Of a stretch of DNA of 64,000 nucleotides, positions 12,601 through 22,310 are shown piece by piece. Both the position numbers and the translations under genes were made by a program. Source of the DNA: Spirometra erinaceieuropaei (Eukaryota > Platyhelminthes > Cestoda > Diphyllobothriidea > Diphyllobothriidae). The stretch covers positions 1,034,786-1,098,785 of the forward strand of contig CACRXP010000148.1 of assembly GCA_902702965.1 (NCBI GenBank). Reading direction: 5' to 3'. Numbering within the stretch: position 1 is the stretch's first letter; every line of letters begins with the position of its first letter. The notes beneath the pieces are model-generated. The model saw only the letters and a program-made list of their open reading frames with translations, was not told the DNA's origin and made no database searches.

Positions 12601-15600
12601 CACAACACTGACAGTTTGGTAATCTTGAGCAGTGACACACTCCAGATACCCCACGGATTGGATGCTCTGCCGGTGGCGTGCGCGTGTCTTAGTTTATAAA
12701 GAGACGGACGCTCGCCGCACCCATCTCACTCTCTCTTTCTTCATGTACCTTTCTTTTATGACACAGGCTGTCAAGCTAGATGGCGGTGAGCATGAGCATA
12801 CTATCTGACAGAGTGAAAAATTCCGTCTACGCGGACCACACACGATCTTTTTCTAGCTGTGCTTATGAGATACGATAAGGGCGCCTCAGATTTCGCATAT
12901 GCGAAGATGCCATAAAAGCCGCATCTATAAGGAGCCATTCAGCCTGACTCTCAGTTCTGAGAACTACCGAGTTACCCCGCAAGTTTAAAGTCCTCCAAGC
13001 TGCTATTCTTGGCGTTTCGGGATAAATTCAAGAAAGTCAGATTTATTTTAATGAGAATGCACTGTTGTGCTGTGAGTATGAAGTTCCTCTGAGGGGCATA
13101 AGCCGACTGTGCAAGCTTAGGGCGTGCCATCACATTCCGGCACGACCTAACTCGGCGCGGCCCGATAGACACGTTCCGTGATGTTGTCTGACCCCCCTGC
13201 TGGTCCGGCGTATCTGCAGCGTATCACGTCATCAGCACCACACAGTCGACAACTGCAGCAGGACTAAAGAGAAAATAATAATTTTCGAGAGGATCCGACT
13301 GGAAATGTTTTAGACAAAATGTACTCGGGACTCTGGCAAGGTCTTGTAAAGGTTCTATTCAGTCAATCGTCAATTAGCCGGGAACGATGCCAACAGTTCT
13401 GAAACGAACATAGCTCCCGAAATATCGAGAAAAGACAAATTATGCACTTAAAGTAGGTTGGCTAACTCATGAAATCTCCACAGAAATTCCGAAATGCGTT
13501 CCCGTTTCTAAAAGATTAATTTAGTAAGGTTGTGAAACCAAGCATCATGCAGCATAATTTTATAATAATTCAGTTGTCCTAGGACGCCGGCTTTTGAACG
13601 AACTTCTTTCTGGCTGCATCTAAAAACCATACTTCGTTAAAATTATTGCTTATGTAGTATGCATTTTTTTCATTGATTTCCGATGCCCTTAAAGATTAAA
13701 TTATATTTCATGGAAAACATGCATACAGATATTCCTTCTTTTGCTCATTCGGTAAAAAATGACGCCTTCTTCCAATTGTTTACTCAAAAGAAGTGTTTGA
13801 TTCGGTTTTTGAAAAGCTTTCAATGGTGGGATTTACTAATACCGTGCAATGGACGTTCATAAAACGTCAAGTCTTTGCATTTACCAATGTGGCTTGTAAA
13901 ATAACAATGTGGTTCAAATCCACTGCTTCATTTTATTACATCCATATGATCTCCTCTTAATACCGTGGATAAATGTGTGGGTTTCCGTACGCAGAAAATA
14001 GACGGCTTATAGTTTGCAAACTCTGAATGCAAGTGTAACGGCAGAGGGGGCCCAAAATTATTCGGGAATTAGAAACGTTTTCTAAAACCAAATTGAATCA
14101 TTCATTTGAGCATAAAATTGGCAGAAGACGTAGTTTTCTACCGAATGAGCGAATGCATGTTTTCCATAAAATCTAATTGAATTTTGAAGGGCACTGAAAA
14201 TCAATGACAAAAATGCATGCTAATTAAGTTGTCAGTTTTCACGGAGTATGGTTTTTGCATGCAGCAGAAAGAAGGTTATTTAAAAACCGGCATCCTGAGG
14301 TATCTGAATTGTAATAGAATAATGATGCACGATGATTATTTTTACAACCCTACTTAATTAATCTTCTAGAAACTGAAACGCATTTCGGAATTTTGGTTCA
14401 CATTTAATGAGTTCGCCCAACTACTGTATCTGCTGTGCATCACGGCATGGGCACCACAAAGTCGACAACTGCAGCAGAACTAAAGAAGAAATTAGTAATT
14501 TTGAAGAGGATCCAGTGGAAAATTTTTGGACAAAAGGTACTCAGAACTCTGGCAAGATCTGGTAAACGTGGTATCCAGTCAATCAGCTGGGAATGAAGCC
14601 ACCAGTTCTGAGACGGACATAGCTCCCGAATTATCGAGGAGAGAGAAATTTTATACTTACGTCAACGATGTTATATAAAATGCTCGGTAGCTCAAAACCT
14701 TCCTTTGCTCATTTCTTTTTACATAGACGGGCGCGCCTTTAACTGATTACCGATTAAACAGATCAATATGCTGTCTCTATTTCATATTCTGTTACTTCTA
14801 CCTGTCATTTCATTATGCTAAGCGAGTGTTACTGATAAGTCAGGCATTGACAACTGGTTGATCGCACGTGCATGGTTGCGGAAGTTGTCGCCTAATCGAC
14901 CAACATATCAACGCGCGGTACACCATGTGACAACGCTTGACAACCAAGTTAATGGGCAGGAATCAGCCTAGCGGACTATAGGAGACATGACAGTTCGACC
15001 GCCTTCCGCATACTCCGGACTTGGTTGCTCGTCAAACAAACCTTGCCATAAACCACGCTTTTGTTATAGTTTGTAGGCTTCATTGCAGTCTTATCTCTCC
15101 TTTGGCATACGTCAATGCAGTCAGCCCTTCTTTCATATTTTAAAACGGTGTCCGAAAGACTGACGACAACTTCATAGTGTCCGTAGGTGACATACCTGAA
15201 ATTGGGCGGAGTTGCGGTGGCAACGCGAAAAGTCACGTCAGAGTGTGCCATCACATACCATAATGCATGACAGTAATTATGTGCGCGAGCACGCTCTGTG
15301 TAGTCCGATCAGCCTAGCCGTGAGCCAATCTGGCCCTCATCTTAATCCAGCGCATGTTCGGTGCAGTCCGTTATGGGGGGCGGGGTACTCACTATACATG
15401 CTCCCCCAAACGGACCACGTGGTATATGCGTTGGACCAACATGGGGGCCATTTCGAATTCCGGCAGGCGTTATCGGATTTGCTCTCCATAAAAAATGCTA
15501 ACATGTCGGGGTACGTCGGCAGACCCGGTTGCCAACAGTCGTCGCGCACACTGGGACCTTGTCGCACCACCAATGTGGTTGTTGGTCAAAAAAGTGGTCA

Positions 15601-18600
15601 CGTGTAAACCACGGGCTGTGGAGTGGAGCGTCACGGTGCGGGCTCAACCGTGCCAGCCACCTGCACCCTTCCCTGCCTCCGATCTTCTTGACTCTGTCTT
15701 GACACCGGGCTCAGGTGGGAGGGAAGGAAAGAGAGTGCGACAGATGCTGCGCAAGTCTACTACAACTATAAACTAATTCACGCACAAGTCACCGTGCCAG
15801 CCGTCACTTTGCTGTGGTGCGCACGATGGACATCGCCGAGAGGGATGGTCGAACTGTCGTACACAAGCTCATGCATGCCTTCAGGGGACAGTTTAAACTA
15901 ACCAAAGGGTTTATTAACAGAAACACCTATGAACGCTTTTTACTCACAAAGCCTTCATAGCACACAGCTTGTACGTTTTTATAAATTTGCCTAAAATTTC
16001 TACGTCTGCCTAGAGGCCGTGGAAAATCTCGTTTCAAGACAATTCTGACTTTTATAATTGTCTATCCGGACAGGCAGATTTTAGAAAGAGATTTGGGTAT
16101 AACAGCCTTTTAGCTACCTTCTGGTGATCCAAAATACACTGTTGTTAGTAAGTTTAATCTGTCAAACAAGCAGCCTTAACAGAAGTCTTCGGCAATCGTG
16201 TAGTCACTGGTAGGTTGAGATATGAAACCTTTAGACACTGAAATTCAACTGTTCTGTTTTCCTCTTGTAATTATCCATGTTAGGGCATATCTTTGAAAAA
16301 GCTTGCAGTCCACACAGATTCTATCGTTACGACGTCACGACGGAGGAGTATGCAGTCGAGTTTTTGGTGACCGGTGACTATTAAAGGAAGTGAATTAAAC
16401 GACTGACGTCTCCAGCAACTAACCTTATTGCCTACTGTCCTTGTCAATTCTTCAAAAGAGTAGAAGGGACTTGCTTTACATTTCGGAGTGGTCGCCCTTT
16501 TCTTAATGTTTATTTGTCTCTTTAAATGCCTTAGTTGTTTGTCGCCGCTCAATTGGTACAGTCGAAGTGATTAGATCTTGCGTAAGACGTCAGTCGTAAC
16601 GTCATAAGAGTGGCTGTCCGATCAGATACCCCTCAGACCTCTCCACTTCCTTTTTCTTCTGATCATCTGCGCATACTTACAGCTGGCATTGATGACTCTG
16701 AGTCTTTAAACTAGTACTCGATTCGTTCGCCTTTTAGGCTACAATGTGAATCATCTGGACATCGCTCCGCGGTATGCAAGCATCCTGATGGGCCTCTCCA
16801 ACGGAATCGGCACAATATCCGGTTTGATCTGCCCTCTGACCGCGGAGCTGATTACAGAAAAACCGGTAAGTTCTGGGTCTTTTGGCAACCTATCTTCTCC
16901 CGTGCAACAAATCTGCATTTAGGGGACCAGTTTCGATTTGTAGTTCATGGACACAGTCGCGTCGGTTAATTGGCCTGTACAATCAGGTCCAACACGTACT
17001 CCAGTATTGTTTAGGACTTTGTTAATCGAGTACTCCTCTGCCGTATGACCACCATGCGGATAACCTCGAATGACTGGCTGACGACAGCAAATAAGTCAGA
17101 AACCACCACCGCTCCCCCCCTTGTCTTTTTTGACACTCCTTCCTGCATCAATGCTAGTCGCTTTGCGGCTGTCTTTGAGTGCAACGAGGCAAGTATGCTC
17201 TCCTGCCTGATCAAAGAACACACCTCCACACGTGTCTGCAATCTTTTCAAAGTGCCATCTTTCTGATGCCCAAATAAGTGGCTAAATTTTCTTCCCATGT
17301 GCTGGATGTGTTTATTCAAGCTACTGACGTTTGCAACAGTACTAAGTAGCATATTATCAGACAGAGCATTTGCCTCACGATATTCCCGACCACAGCTGAA
17401 AGTCGAGGTGAGGGACACTTAACTCACACGTTCAATGATCAAATAACAAAGGCCAAATGTTAGGCTTTCCCAACTTGTGACTACCGAATGCCTGGGTAAT
17501 GACGGCAAATAAGCTGGGCATTGTTATGCAACTATCCGCAACTAGTGCCGGTAGCACTCACTTATTCCCTGTGAATCGACCGAAATTATTTCAGTTGATA
17601 CTTTACTTTTTAATTGCCGAGGAACATCGGATACTGCCTACAGCTTGTCCACAGCGCATGAAAAACGAGCCCGGGGACGCCGACAAAGAGAGTATAAAGT
17701 GGTCTTACGTTTAGCAGTGAGTCTCTTGGCAACGGTATAGGAAAGGACCCCACTTAACTGTCAGTAGACTGTGGATCGTGTCATATGGGGTTACATGTTG
17801 GCATACATTTGCAGGCTGTTGAAGAAATCACACTGCCAACAACGATTACTTCCCCTGACCTCACACCTTAACTCAAAATACGTTTTATTGTGAAATTTAC
17901 TTTTTAAATTTCGATTAATTACTACTCTTATTTCTGTTGTCAAACAATAGCCTAGGATAAGGCTTACAGCCTAAATCCAGGCAGTTTCTGTGTTTTCTTC
18001 CATTTTGTCAACTCACTGTCTAATGTGCTACCCCACCCATAAAACTCCCTTTACCATAAATCACGTATGGCACGATCCACAGTCTACTGCTAGTTAAGTG
18101 TGGTCCTTCTCTTTACCGTTGCCAGTCTCTTATATCAGAAAAAGACAAGACTGTCAACTGCCTATTGCTAAAAGAAGTTATTCAATAAATAACAGCGATC
18201 AGGAAAGAGGACATGCTTTCCCCGTAGTGCTTTGCGGCTCAATCTAAACCCCTCGATGGCAGTCTTGAACGACCGGTGATGACATAAGAATAAGTACCAT
18301 CAGATATAACGAGGACGGGCTTGACCATTTCAGGTCTATTATTCGTCATCGGCCGATCGCACGAAGACCCAGGCTTGGATAACCTGTAACAACAGACTCC
18401 CCTCCGGCTCAATAGTAAAGCGTTGGACTTGACGTGCAATGTTTAAAAAAATTATTCAATATAGAATTTCCCCTTTCTGCCAGATGAAAGATCCGGTATT
18501 CCACATATGACGTTTTCTGTTTGCGAGAAAAATTATAAGTTCAGTGGTGACCAGATGTGTGGAGATTGGCATCAGTAAAAAGGTGTTCGAAAGTCGCATG

Positions 18601-20238
18601 CGTAGCGGCTAACCACCAAAGTGCTGGATCTAGTTCATCCGAATTGTTAAGGCACCGTTACCGCTGCATCTCAAGGTATTCTTGACAATACTAATACGTG
18701 TCCTGCGCATGGTGAGGTTCCCCACGCGTCTTGTTCAGGCAAAATGTTTTTCACTGTTTAATAGGCTTACTCATTTACAGTTTTTGTGCCGGAAGAAAGT
18801 ACCTTTCTAAACGGGAAGCTTTTGGCTAAAAAATTACCTGTAAATGTCCTGAGAGATGAATGCTGACGCGTTTAAGGCATCGGAAGAATACGGTCGTCAT
18901 TCTGTACGTATACGGGTCGTTTCTATCTTATTCTTTTTTTTATCAGGCAAACTGCTTTTCCTAAATGTGCGCCAAGAAGCAGCTGTAGTAATGCTGACAC
19001 GCAAGCCCTTCACAGTCGAAATCCCAAAATCAGCCGCGATTAAATGCTGACAAATATCATAATCTGCCGGTATGACAGAGAAAATTGGCCACGTTTCGCT
19101 TATACCATTAGAACGTTCATAAAACAAACCAATGCTTCAACACAGCCTGGTGCACAGTTTGGGGTCGGACTTATTCAGCACATTGGGAGGACTAATTCAG
19201 CGGACACTTAGTGATTTGAGTATTTTGGACACAATGAGAGTTCTGCTTCGCTCTCCAAGAACATAGAAAACCAATCAAAAAATCCACATTATCTAAACAG
19301 TCGTTGTAAGCTTCACTGCAATCTGGGATCCTCGAGCACTGATGAATGTGCCTGTTGACCGATTTGTGAGGGTAGGCCGTGGTAACAAATCAGAGGGGCA
19401 TCTCTCTTATGTGTTGCCTTTGGCTAGGTCGCCGCGCCTAAGTTGTTTAACTTTTTAGATGTATCGCTAGGTGGCATGGTTGAGGACATTAATCGCACAT
19501 GTCCTTCTTCTAAGTGCACGTAGTACATGAACAAATCTCAGTCGTGTTCGTCGGCCACGACGGGTGTGCGCATGCGTGGGAGGGCCGCGCTATATGGATC
19601 ATCGTCCAATTTAACTGACCCAGTTGGACAAAACTCGATGGCGGTGAGCAGATTCGAACCTCTGAAAGAAAGGGCACGGCTTTAATCAACGCAGCTAAGG
19701 AGCCCAGACCGAAAGCCTCTTCTTAACATCACAGACCAATCTACGTCTGCATGACCCTAATCAGGAATCCAAAAACTCCCATTGTTTGGACATGCTTGCG
19801 AAGACAGGCCGCTTTTTATGTCGTGCGTATTCACTCACAGTGTGATGCTTCTTCTTCTGCGTCTAGACCAAAAAGGCCTGGTCCCACGTGTTCCTCATTG
19901 CCAGCTGTGTCCATTTCTTTGGTGTGGCCTTCTACGCCATCTTCGCGTCCGGAGAAAAGCAGCGTTGGGCTGAGGTAGAGGGCGAGACGCCCAAACGATG
20001 GGACGCCCCCAATGAGGTGCCCGACGACATCGCCAAACCGGGCTACGGATACGGAGGGGATGAGGCAACTGGTTTTGTAGCAGCGTCCAGCGGCAATACT
20101 CGTGATGGCTACAGTGTAGGCTACAAACAAAGGCCGTCACCAGCGGCGGCGGCAGCGGCGGCGGCCTATCAGACCGAGACGTATCGTGCGACAAACCGCT
20201 CCCTCAACGAGGACGACCCCTACCACCAACAGTACTAG
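3481..20238 (+). CDS. VGLUT: Vesicular glutamate transporter (SLC17 family), 3' half, five exons
   Basis: Proton/potential-driven carrier that loads glutamate into synaptic vesicles; a polytopic membrane protein of the major facilitator superfamily. Five exons are visible: 3481-3627, 8542-8671, 10627-10737, 16738-16865 and 19867-20238. All have AG/GT borders and phases that match (0, 1, 1, 0), and together they give 888 nt, that is 295 codons plus a stop. Family blocks occur in order: [81 protein letters not shown] and [15 protein letters not shown]. The NCGGFGMEA and FASGEKQ.WA blocks favour VGLUT over sialin. The part seen corresponds to roughly the last six membrane helices and the cytoplasmic tail. 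VGLUTs are about 560-590 residues, so the N-terminal half is missing; no convincing exon for it was found in 1-3480. Coding frames show no breaks. Confidence 0.93.
3628..4534. other. Intron sequence, nothing recognised
   Basis: Follows the donor at 3628. No coding block, repeat partner or RNA gene was seen. Confidence 0.5.
4535..5030. repeat. Two-copy tandem duplication, about 297-bp period
   Basis: Segments about 4535-4735 and 4833-5025 align. Both start near atgttgaat, carry actgactgcacaggt, then gcaggattctcc / gcagggtcctcc, and end with ctttttaattg-type sequence. The copies have diverged, and about 100 bp of unmatched sequence lies between them. It sits within the VGLUT intron. Confidence 0.6.
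5470..6440. mobile_element. Mariner-type MITE, long copy
   Basis: The left end CATTAAGTTGGTTAACTCAT follows TA at 5468-5469. The right arm is the inverted copy (ttaattaatcttctcaaaac, then cggaatcttggttga). The last 20 or so bases of the right end are lost near 6440. The internal sequence matches the copies at 13.4, 20.8 and 35.5 kb. Confidence 0.7.
6441..7600. repeat. Diverged tandem pair, about 640-bp period
   Basis: Parts of about 6450-6980 align with about 7085-7570: gggcatctt... ttttaagacctg, tctatgtc.tatattaatgc, then gaatttat.aggac.tcg and ggtttct.gttc.aggtc. The sequence is AT-rich and also related to the internal part of the MITE family. No coding potential. Confidence 0.5.
7601..8541. 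other. Intron sequence with a short GT microsatellite
   Basis: Nothing coding was seen. A run of eight GT units lies at about 8163-8178. A partial repeat of the 3510-3600 VGLUT exon-like sequence (ttaccagtctatgctatcat) occurs at about 7999-8020, in a context without an open frame, so it reads as a decayed exon duplicate. Confidence 0.4.
8542..8671 (+). CDS. VGLUT: VGLUT exon 2 of the visible set
   Basis: The acceptor is a T-rich tract ending in ag at 8540-8541 and the donor is gtaaga at 8672. It encodes [20 protein letters not shown] and then [20 protein letters not shown] with NCG, and ends one base into the next codon. This is the conserved helix 8 region followed by the charged loop (basic RLRKR) of the family. 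An in-frame ATG at 8575 lies inside the exon and is not a real start. Confidence 0.9.
8845..9610. repeat. Trinucleotide-rich (GGT/GTA/AAC) tract with embedded dispersed repeat
   Basis: Degenerate GGT/GTR triplets run over 8848-8940 and 9220-9590. The middle, about 8948-9210, is a minus-strand copy of a dispersed repeat also found at 15595-15880, 36955-37110 and 58015-58150. Any long frame here follows from triplet periodicity and is not evidence of a gene. A similar tract resumes at 10385-10560 after the Penelope fragment. Confidence 0.55.
9612..10350 (-). mobile_element. Penelope-like element, 3' end with GIY-YIG endonuclease remnant
   Basis: Minus-strand frames give [20 protein letters not shown] and, after a frame change near 10056, [18 protein letters not shown]. 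This is the C-terminal pattern of the GIY-YIG endonuclease of Penelope-like elements. Inverted arms of about 60 bp bound the fragment (9612-9687 and 10272-10350), both carrying gcctgacgtttcg and tcgaa.ccatcatcag. The reverse transcriptase part is absent, so the copy is dead. Confidence 0.7.
10627..10737 (+). CDS. VGLUT: VGLUT exon 3 of the visible set
   Basis: The acceptor is ttccag at 10621-10626 and the donor is gtggga at 10738. It encodes [20 protein letters not shown] followed by [18 protein letters not shown], with split glycine codons at both ends. Two hydrophobic stretches match helices 9 and 10. An overlapping frame across this stretch is open only by chance. Confidence 0.9.
10738..11164. 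other. Intron sequence, nothing recognised
   Basis: No coding block or repeat partner was identified between the VGLUT exon and the truncated MITE. Confidence 0.45.
11165..11375. mobile_element. Mariner-type MITE, truncated left arm
   Basis: Starts CAGCAGGTGGGCTAAATCAT directly after TA at 11163-11164 and follows the family consensus (ctgaaattccgaaatg, gataaattaa, ggatcccggctttcg). It breaks off at about 11375, and the Penelope fragment follows. Confidence 0.6.
11446..11790 (+). pseudogene. Penelope-like element GIY-YIG endonuclease fragment, frameshifted
   Basis: The frame at 11465-11545 reads [20 protein letters not shown], with the GYIG motif of the GIY-YIG nuclease, and then hits a stop. 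The following codons ([34 protein letters not shown]) are in another frame, so one base was gained or lost near 11540. The ILAH..D.GH..D..EAFR block recurs in the inverted Penelope copy at 56864-57067. The nuclease nicks target DNA for Penelope insertion; this copy cannot. Confidence 0.75.
11955..12367. mobile_element. Complete short MITE (413 bp) with TA target duplication
   Basis: The left end CAGTGAGTGACCTACCTCAT and the right end ATGAGATAGGTCACTCACTG are inverted repeats. TA flanks the element at 11953-11954 and 12368-12369. Terminal CAGT...ACTG plus a TA duplication is the Tc1/mariner hallmark. There is no transposase frame, so the element depended on an enzyme supplied in trans. It lies inside a Penelope copy whose 3' end continues at 12371. 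Confidence 0.85.
12371..12450 (+). repeat. Penelope-like element 3' terminal piece
   Basis: The stretch cctgacgagaatttattgaaagc...tcgtcttctggttcc matches, inverted, about 56645-56720, which lies just beyond the endonuclease part of the other Penelope copy. It therefore belongs to the 11.4 kb copy, split by the MITE. Confidence 0.6.
12451..13210. other. Intron sequence, nothing recognised
   Basis: No repeat partner or coding block was established. The phrase gatggcggtgagca near 12780 also occurs at the tRNA-like sequence at 19.6 kb, perhaps a SINE remnant. Confidence 0.35.
13211..14665. repeat. 240-bp tandem duplication split by a MITE
   Basis: Unit 1 (13211-13450) and unit 2 (14427-14665) share tatctgc, cacagtcgacaactgcagca-like sequence, gaggatcc, ctctggcaag and acatagctcccgaa. 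The MITE at 13451-14426 sits exactly at the junction. This is intron sequence. Confidence 0.75.
13451..14426. mobile_element. Mariner-type MITE, 976 bp, both ends present
   Basis: The left end AAGTAGGTTGGCTAACTCAT follows TA at 13449-13450. The right end reads gttcgcccaactactg and is followed by TA at 14427-14428. The arms are inverted over hundreds of bases (ccgaaatgcg, agattaat, ctggctgcat and their complements), so the single strand could fold into a near-complete hairpin. No protein is encoded. Confidence 0.85.
14666..15594. other. Intron sequence, nothing recognised
   Basis: A 131-codon frame at 15212-15607 is open, but it has no recognisable domain and no exon context, and it runs into the dispersed repeat. 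It is judged a chance frame. Confidence 0.35.
15595..15880 (+). repeat. Dispersed repeat shared with 9.0, 37.0, 57.7 and 58.1 kb
   Basis: Contains ttcttgactctgtcttgaca, then gctcaggtgggaggga, a variable part, and ctgtggtgcgcacgatggac. The minus-strand copy at 8948-9210 and plus copies near 36955, 57705 and 58015 share this order. The nature of the family is unknown to me; it may be part of an LTR or SINE. Confidence 0.55.
15881..16737. other. Intron sequence, nothing recognised
   Basis: No repeat partner or coding block was seen up to the exon at 16738. Confidence 0.4.
16738..16865 (+). CDS. VGLUT: VGLUT exon 4 of the visible set
   Basis: The acceptor is ttttag at 16732-16737 and the donor is gtaagt at 16866. 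It encodes [18 protein letters not shown] and [20 protein letters not shown], ending TEKP. The N.LDIAPR.A.. .G..NG.GT.SG block is the best conserved signature of SLC17 anion carriers in this window. Confidence 0.92.
17060..17165 (+). repeat. SINE tail fragment
   Basis: The stretch tggctgacgacagcaaataagtc...cttgtcttttttgac matches the 3' tail of the tRNA-type SINE family. A second short piece (tgacggcaaataagctggg) lies at about 17498. The minus-strand 135-codon frame over this stretch is a by-product. Confidence 0.5.
17705..18140. mobile_element. Second inverted-repeat element (MITE-like), about 435 bp
   Basis: The left arm (about 17715-17800: ggcaacggta, ggacc.cacttaact, cagtagactgtggatcgtg) is repeated inverted at 18062-18140. 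A second copy lies at 46622-47035. It has no coding capacity and no clear target duplication. It is unrelated in sequence to the CAGTAGG family. Confidence 0.65.
18141..19630. other. Intron sequence, nothing recognised
   Basis: No coding block or repeat partner was identified; moderately AT-rich. Confidence 0.4.
19632..19712 (-). repeat. tRNA-like sequence, probably SINE head or pseudo-tRNA
   Basis: The minus strand reads GGGCTCCTTAGCTGCGTTGA and, further on, GAGGTTCGAATCTGCTCACC. These are an A-box-like start and a B box (GGTTCGAATC). The acceptor ends (GGGCTCC and GCTCACC) do not pair well, so a working tRNA is unlikely. Confidence 0.45.
19867..20238 (+). CDS. VGLUT: VGLUT last exon with cytoplasmic tail and stop
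   Basis: The acceptor gcgtctag ends at 19866. The exon opens [20 protein letters not shown], contains [15 protein letters not shown], and then a polar tail rich in Gly, Tyr, Asp and Ala. An eight-alanine run is coded by GCG/GCC repeats at about 20141-20166. The reading ends DPYHQQY with a TAG stop at 20236-20238. In other phyla the VGLUT tail holds endocytic sorting signals; its sequence here is not conserved enough to assign any. Confidence 0.92.
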   Translation, partial: TKKAWSHVFLIASCVHFFGVAFYAIFASGEKQRWAEVEGETPKRWDAPNEVPDDIAKPGYGYGGDEATGFVAASSGNTRDGYSVGYKQRPSPAAAAAAAAYQTETYRATNRSLNEDDPYHQQY

Positions 20239-20818
20239 GAGTTCTCACCGGTTCCTCCTCTGCCCCCACATCCCACCCCAGCTTGCCACACTCACCAGTG
20301 ACACTTCTCCTCCTCCTTCCTCTCCCCCTCTTCTCCTCCTACACACTGTTATAATTAGTCAATATCGATATTTTAAGGAGCGTCTGGGCGGCACGGCTCG
20401 GACTTCAGCCGAGTACCCACTCTCCTCCATCTGGGGTACTTCCGATGGGCTCTCAAGCAATCGTTTTTCTCTTTTTCTCTGTTGCCGAGCCGTGCTGTCC
20501 GGACAGCGCTTAGTTGACTATCATGTCTTCTTCCTGAGCGCATTTTTGCCTGATCGCCATTTGCATGCGAGGCAGGGAGAATGGCTGTTGTGTTGTTCCT
20601 CGTCTGCTTTCTCTATTGTTAACTCCTGTCCTCGCACCGTCAATCATCTAATGAGAAGTGTACTTTAGACTATACAAGATGCCGGATATCGAATTCATGT
20701 GTATAAGCCAATGCTCCATTGTGCTTCTGGCTTTAAAAACTTTCTTTTCAGGTCGGTCTTGGAAAGTAACGAAATTAAGCGAAAACGAACTGCGCACTGT
20801 CCAATGCAACATGACGTA
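20239..20818. other. VGLUT 3' untranslated and downstream sequence
   Basis: Starts after the stop codon; pyrimidine-rich (cctcctcc...) up to about 20340. No clear AATAAA signal was found before the MITE at 20819, so the transcript end cannot be placed. The open frame at 20186-20668 is a shadow of exon and UTR sequence. Confidence 0.5.
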
Positions 20819-21569
20819 CAGTAGGTGGGTTAACTAATAAAGTCTCAACAGAAATTCCGAAATGCGTTCTCGTTTCGAAAAGATTAATTAAGTAGGGTTA
20901 TTAAACTAACCATCCTGCAGCATAGTTCTATACTGATCCAGTTACCTCAGGGTGTCGTCTTTCGAATGAACTTATTTTTGACTGCACCAAGAAGCACATT
21001 CTGCGAAAATTGGCTACTTAATTAGCATGCAATCTTCTCACTGATTTTCGATGTCATTAAAATGTAATTTTGATCCATGGAAATCCTGCATGAAAACATT
21101 CATTCTTATGTTCATTCGGTAGAAAGTCACGTCATCTTCCCATTTATTCCTCGAAAGAACGGTATGATTCGGATTTAAAATACTTTCCTAATTCCCAAAC
21201 AATTTTGAACCCGACCTGCTGTTACACTTCTTCCGAGAATTAAATTGGAAGACGACGTCATTTTTTTCCGAATGAGCAAAAGAATAAATATTTTTGTGCC
21301 TGTTTTCCATGCAATATAACTGAATTTTTAAGAGCATCGAAAATCAATGAAAAAAGTGCATGCTAATTAAGTAGCCAATTATTGCAGAGTATGCTTCTTG
21401 ATGCAGTCGAAAATAAGTTCATTCGAAAGAGGACACCCTAAGGTAACCGGATCATTACAGAATTATGCTGCATGATGATTACTTTTACAACCCTACTTAA
21501 TTAATCTTTTCGAAACGAGACCGCATTTTGAAATTTCTGTCGACATTTCATGAGTTAGCCTACCCACTT
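20819..21569. mobile_element. Mariner-type MITE, 751 bp, both ends present
   Basis: CAGTAGGTGGGTTAACTAAT follows TA at 20817-20818. The right end TGAGTTAGCCTACCCACTT is followed by TA at 21570-21571. The inverted arms are extensive (gaaattccgaaatgcg, agattaattaagtagggtt). It lacks part of the centre present in the 970-bp copies. Confidence 0.85.
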
Positions 21570-21733
21570 TAGGTTCTTCAAAAGAATAGAGCTCGATCGT
21601 TGGATTTAGTGCTCTCTTGTTGTACCATTAATATTCGCGATCGAATACAGCATCAGAGACAATCGTTGATAAAGTATGCTGGATGCACAAGCGATGCGAA
21701 TTTTATATGATGCAACTGTCACGCTATCACATA

Positions 21734-22310
21734 CAGTAGATATGCTAAAGCATGAAACGTTAACCGAAATACTAAAATGCGTTTCCGACTCGAAAAGTTT
21801 ACGTAAGTGATGTTGTAATATTAACCATCATGCAGCATAATCCAACAATACGTCTGTTACTACAGGATGCTGGCTTTTGGGTAAACTTTTTTTCGGCCGC
21901 CTGCAAATGCTGCACCAGTGATGTGAATTTTTCTCATTGATTTTAGATGCCCTTATAAATTCAAATATTGTTCACAAAAAACACACAAAATATTTTTAAT
22001 GCGGTTTTAAAGACCGCAAAATGACTATGTATAAAGCATTGTGTCACTGCATTTGCTAATCTGGCTTGTAAAGATTACGATTTGGTCAAAGCCCACCGCT
22101 GAAGTTTATGAAAATCATATGGTCTTCTCTTAATACCGTAGATAAATACATTATTTTCCGTACACAGCTCATAGTTTGCGAACCCCGAATGTTGGTGTAA
22201 CGGCAGGTAGGGTTCAAAATTATTGGTGCATTGCAGAAGTCCTCTAAAGCCGAATAACACCATTCTTTTGGGTACAAATTTGAAGAAGACGTAATTTGCT
22301 ACCAAATGAG
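21734..22310. mobile_element. Mariner-type MITE, 3' truncated
   Basis: CAGTAGATATGCTAAAGCAT follows TA at 21732-21733. The central sequence of the family continues (tcataaacttcagcggtggg in inverse sense, ccgtacaca, gaagaagacgta), then the element breaks off near 22310. Frames at 22075-22446 are chance. Confidence 0.65.

Noticed and set aside
17011..17418. 135-codon minus-strand frame
   Set aside because: Lies in a VGLUT intron and crosses a SINE tail; no domain.
19632..19712. Functional tRNA gene
   Set aside because: A- and B-box-like parts are present, but the acceptor ends do not pair, so it was listed only as a tRNA-like repeat.
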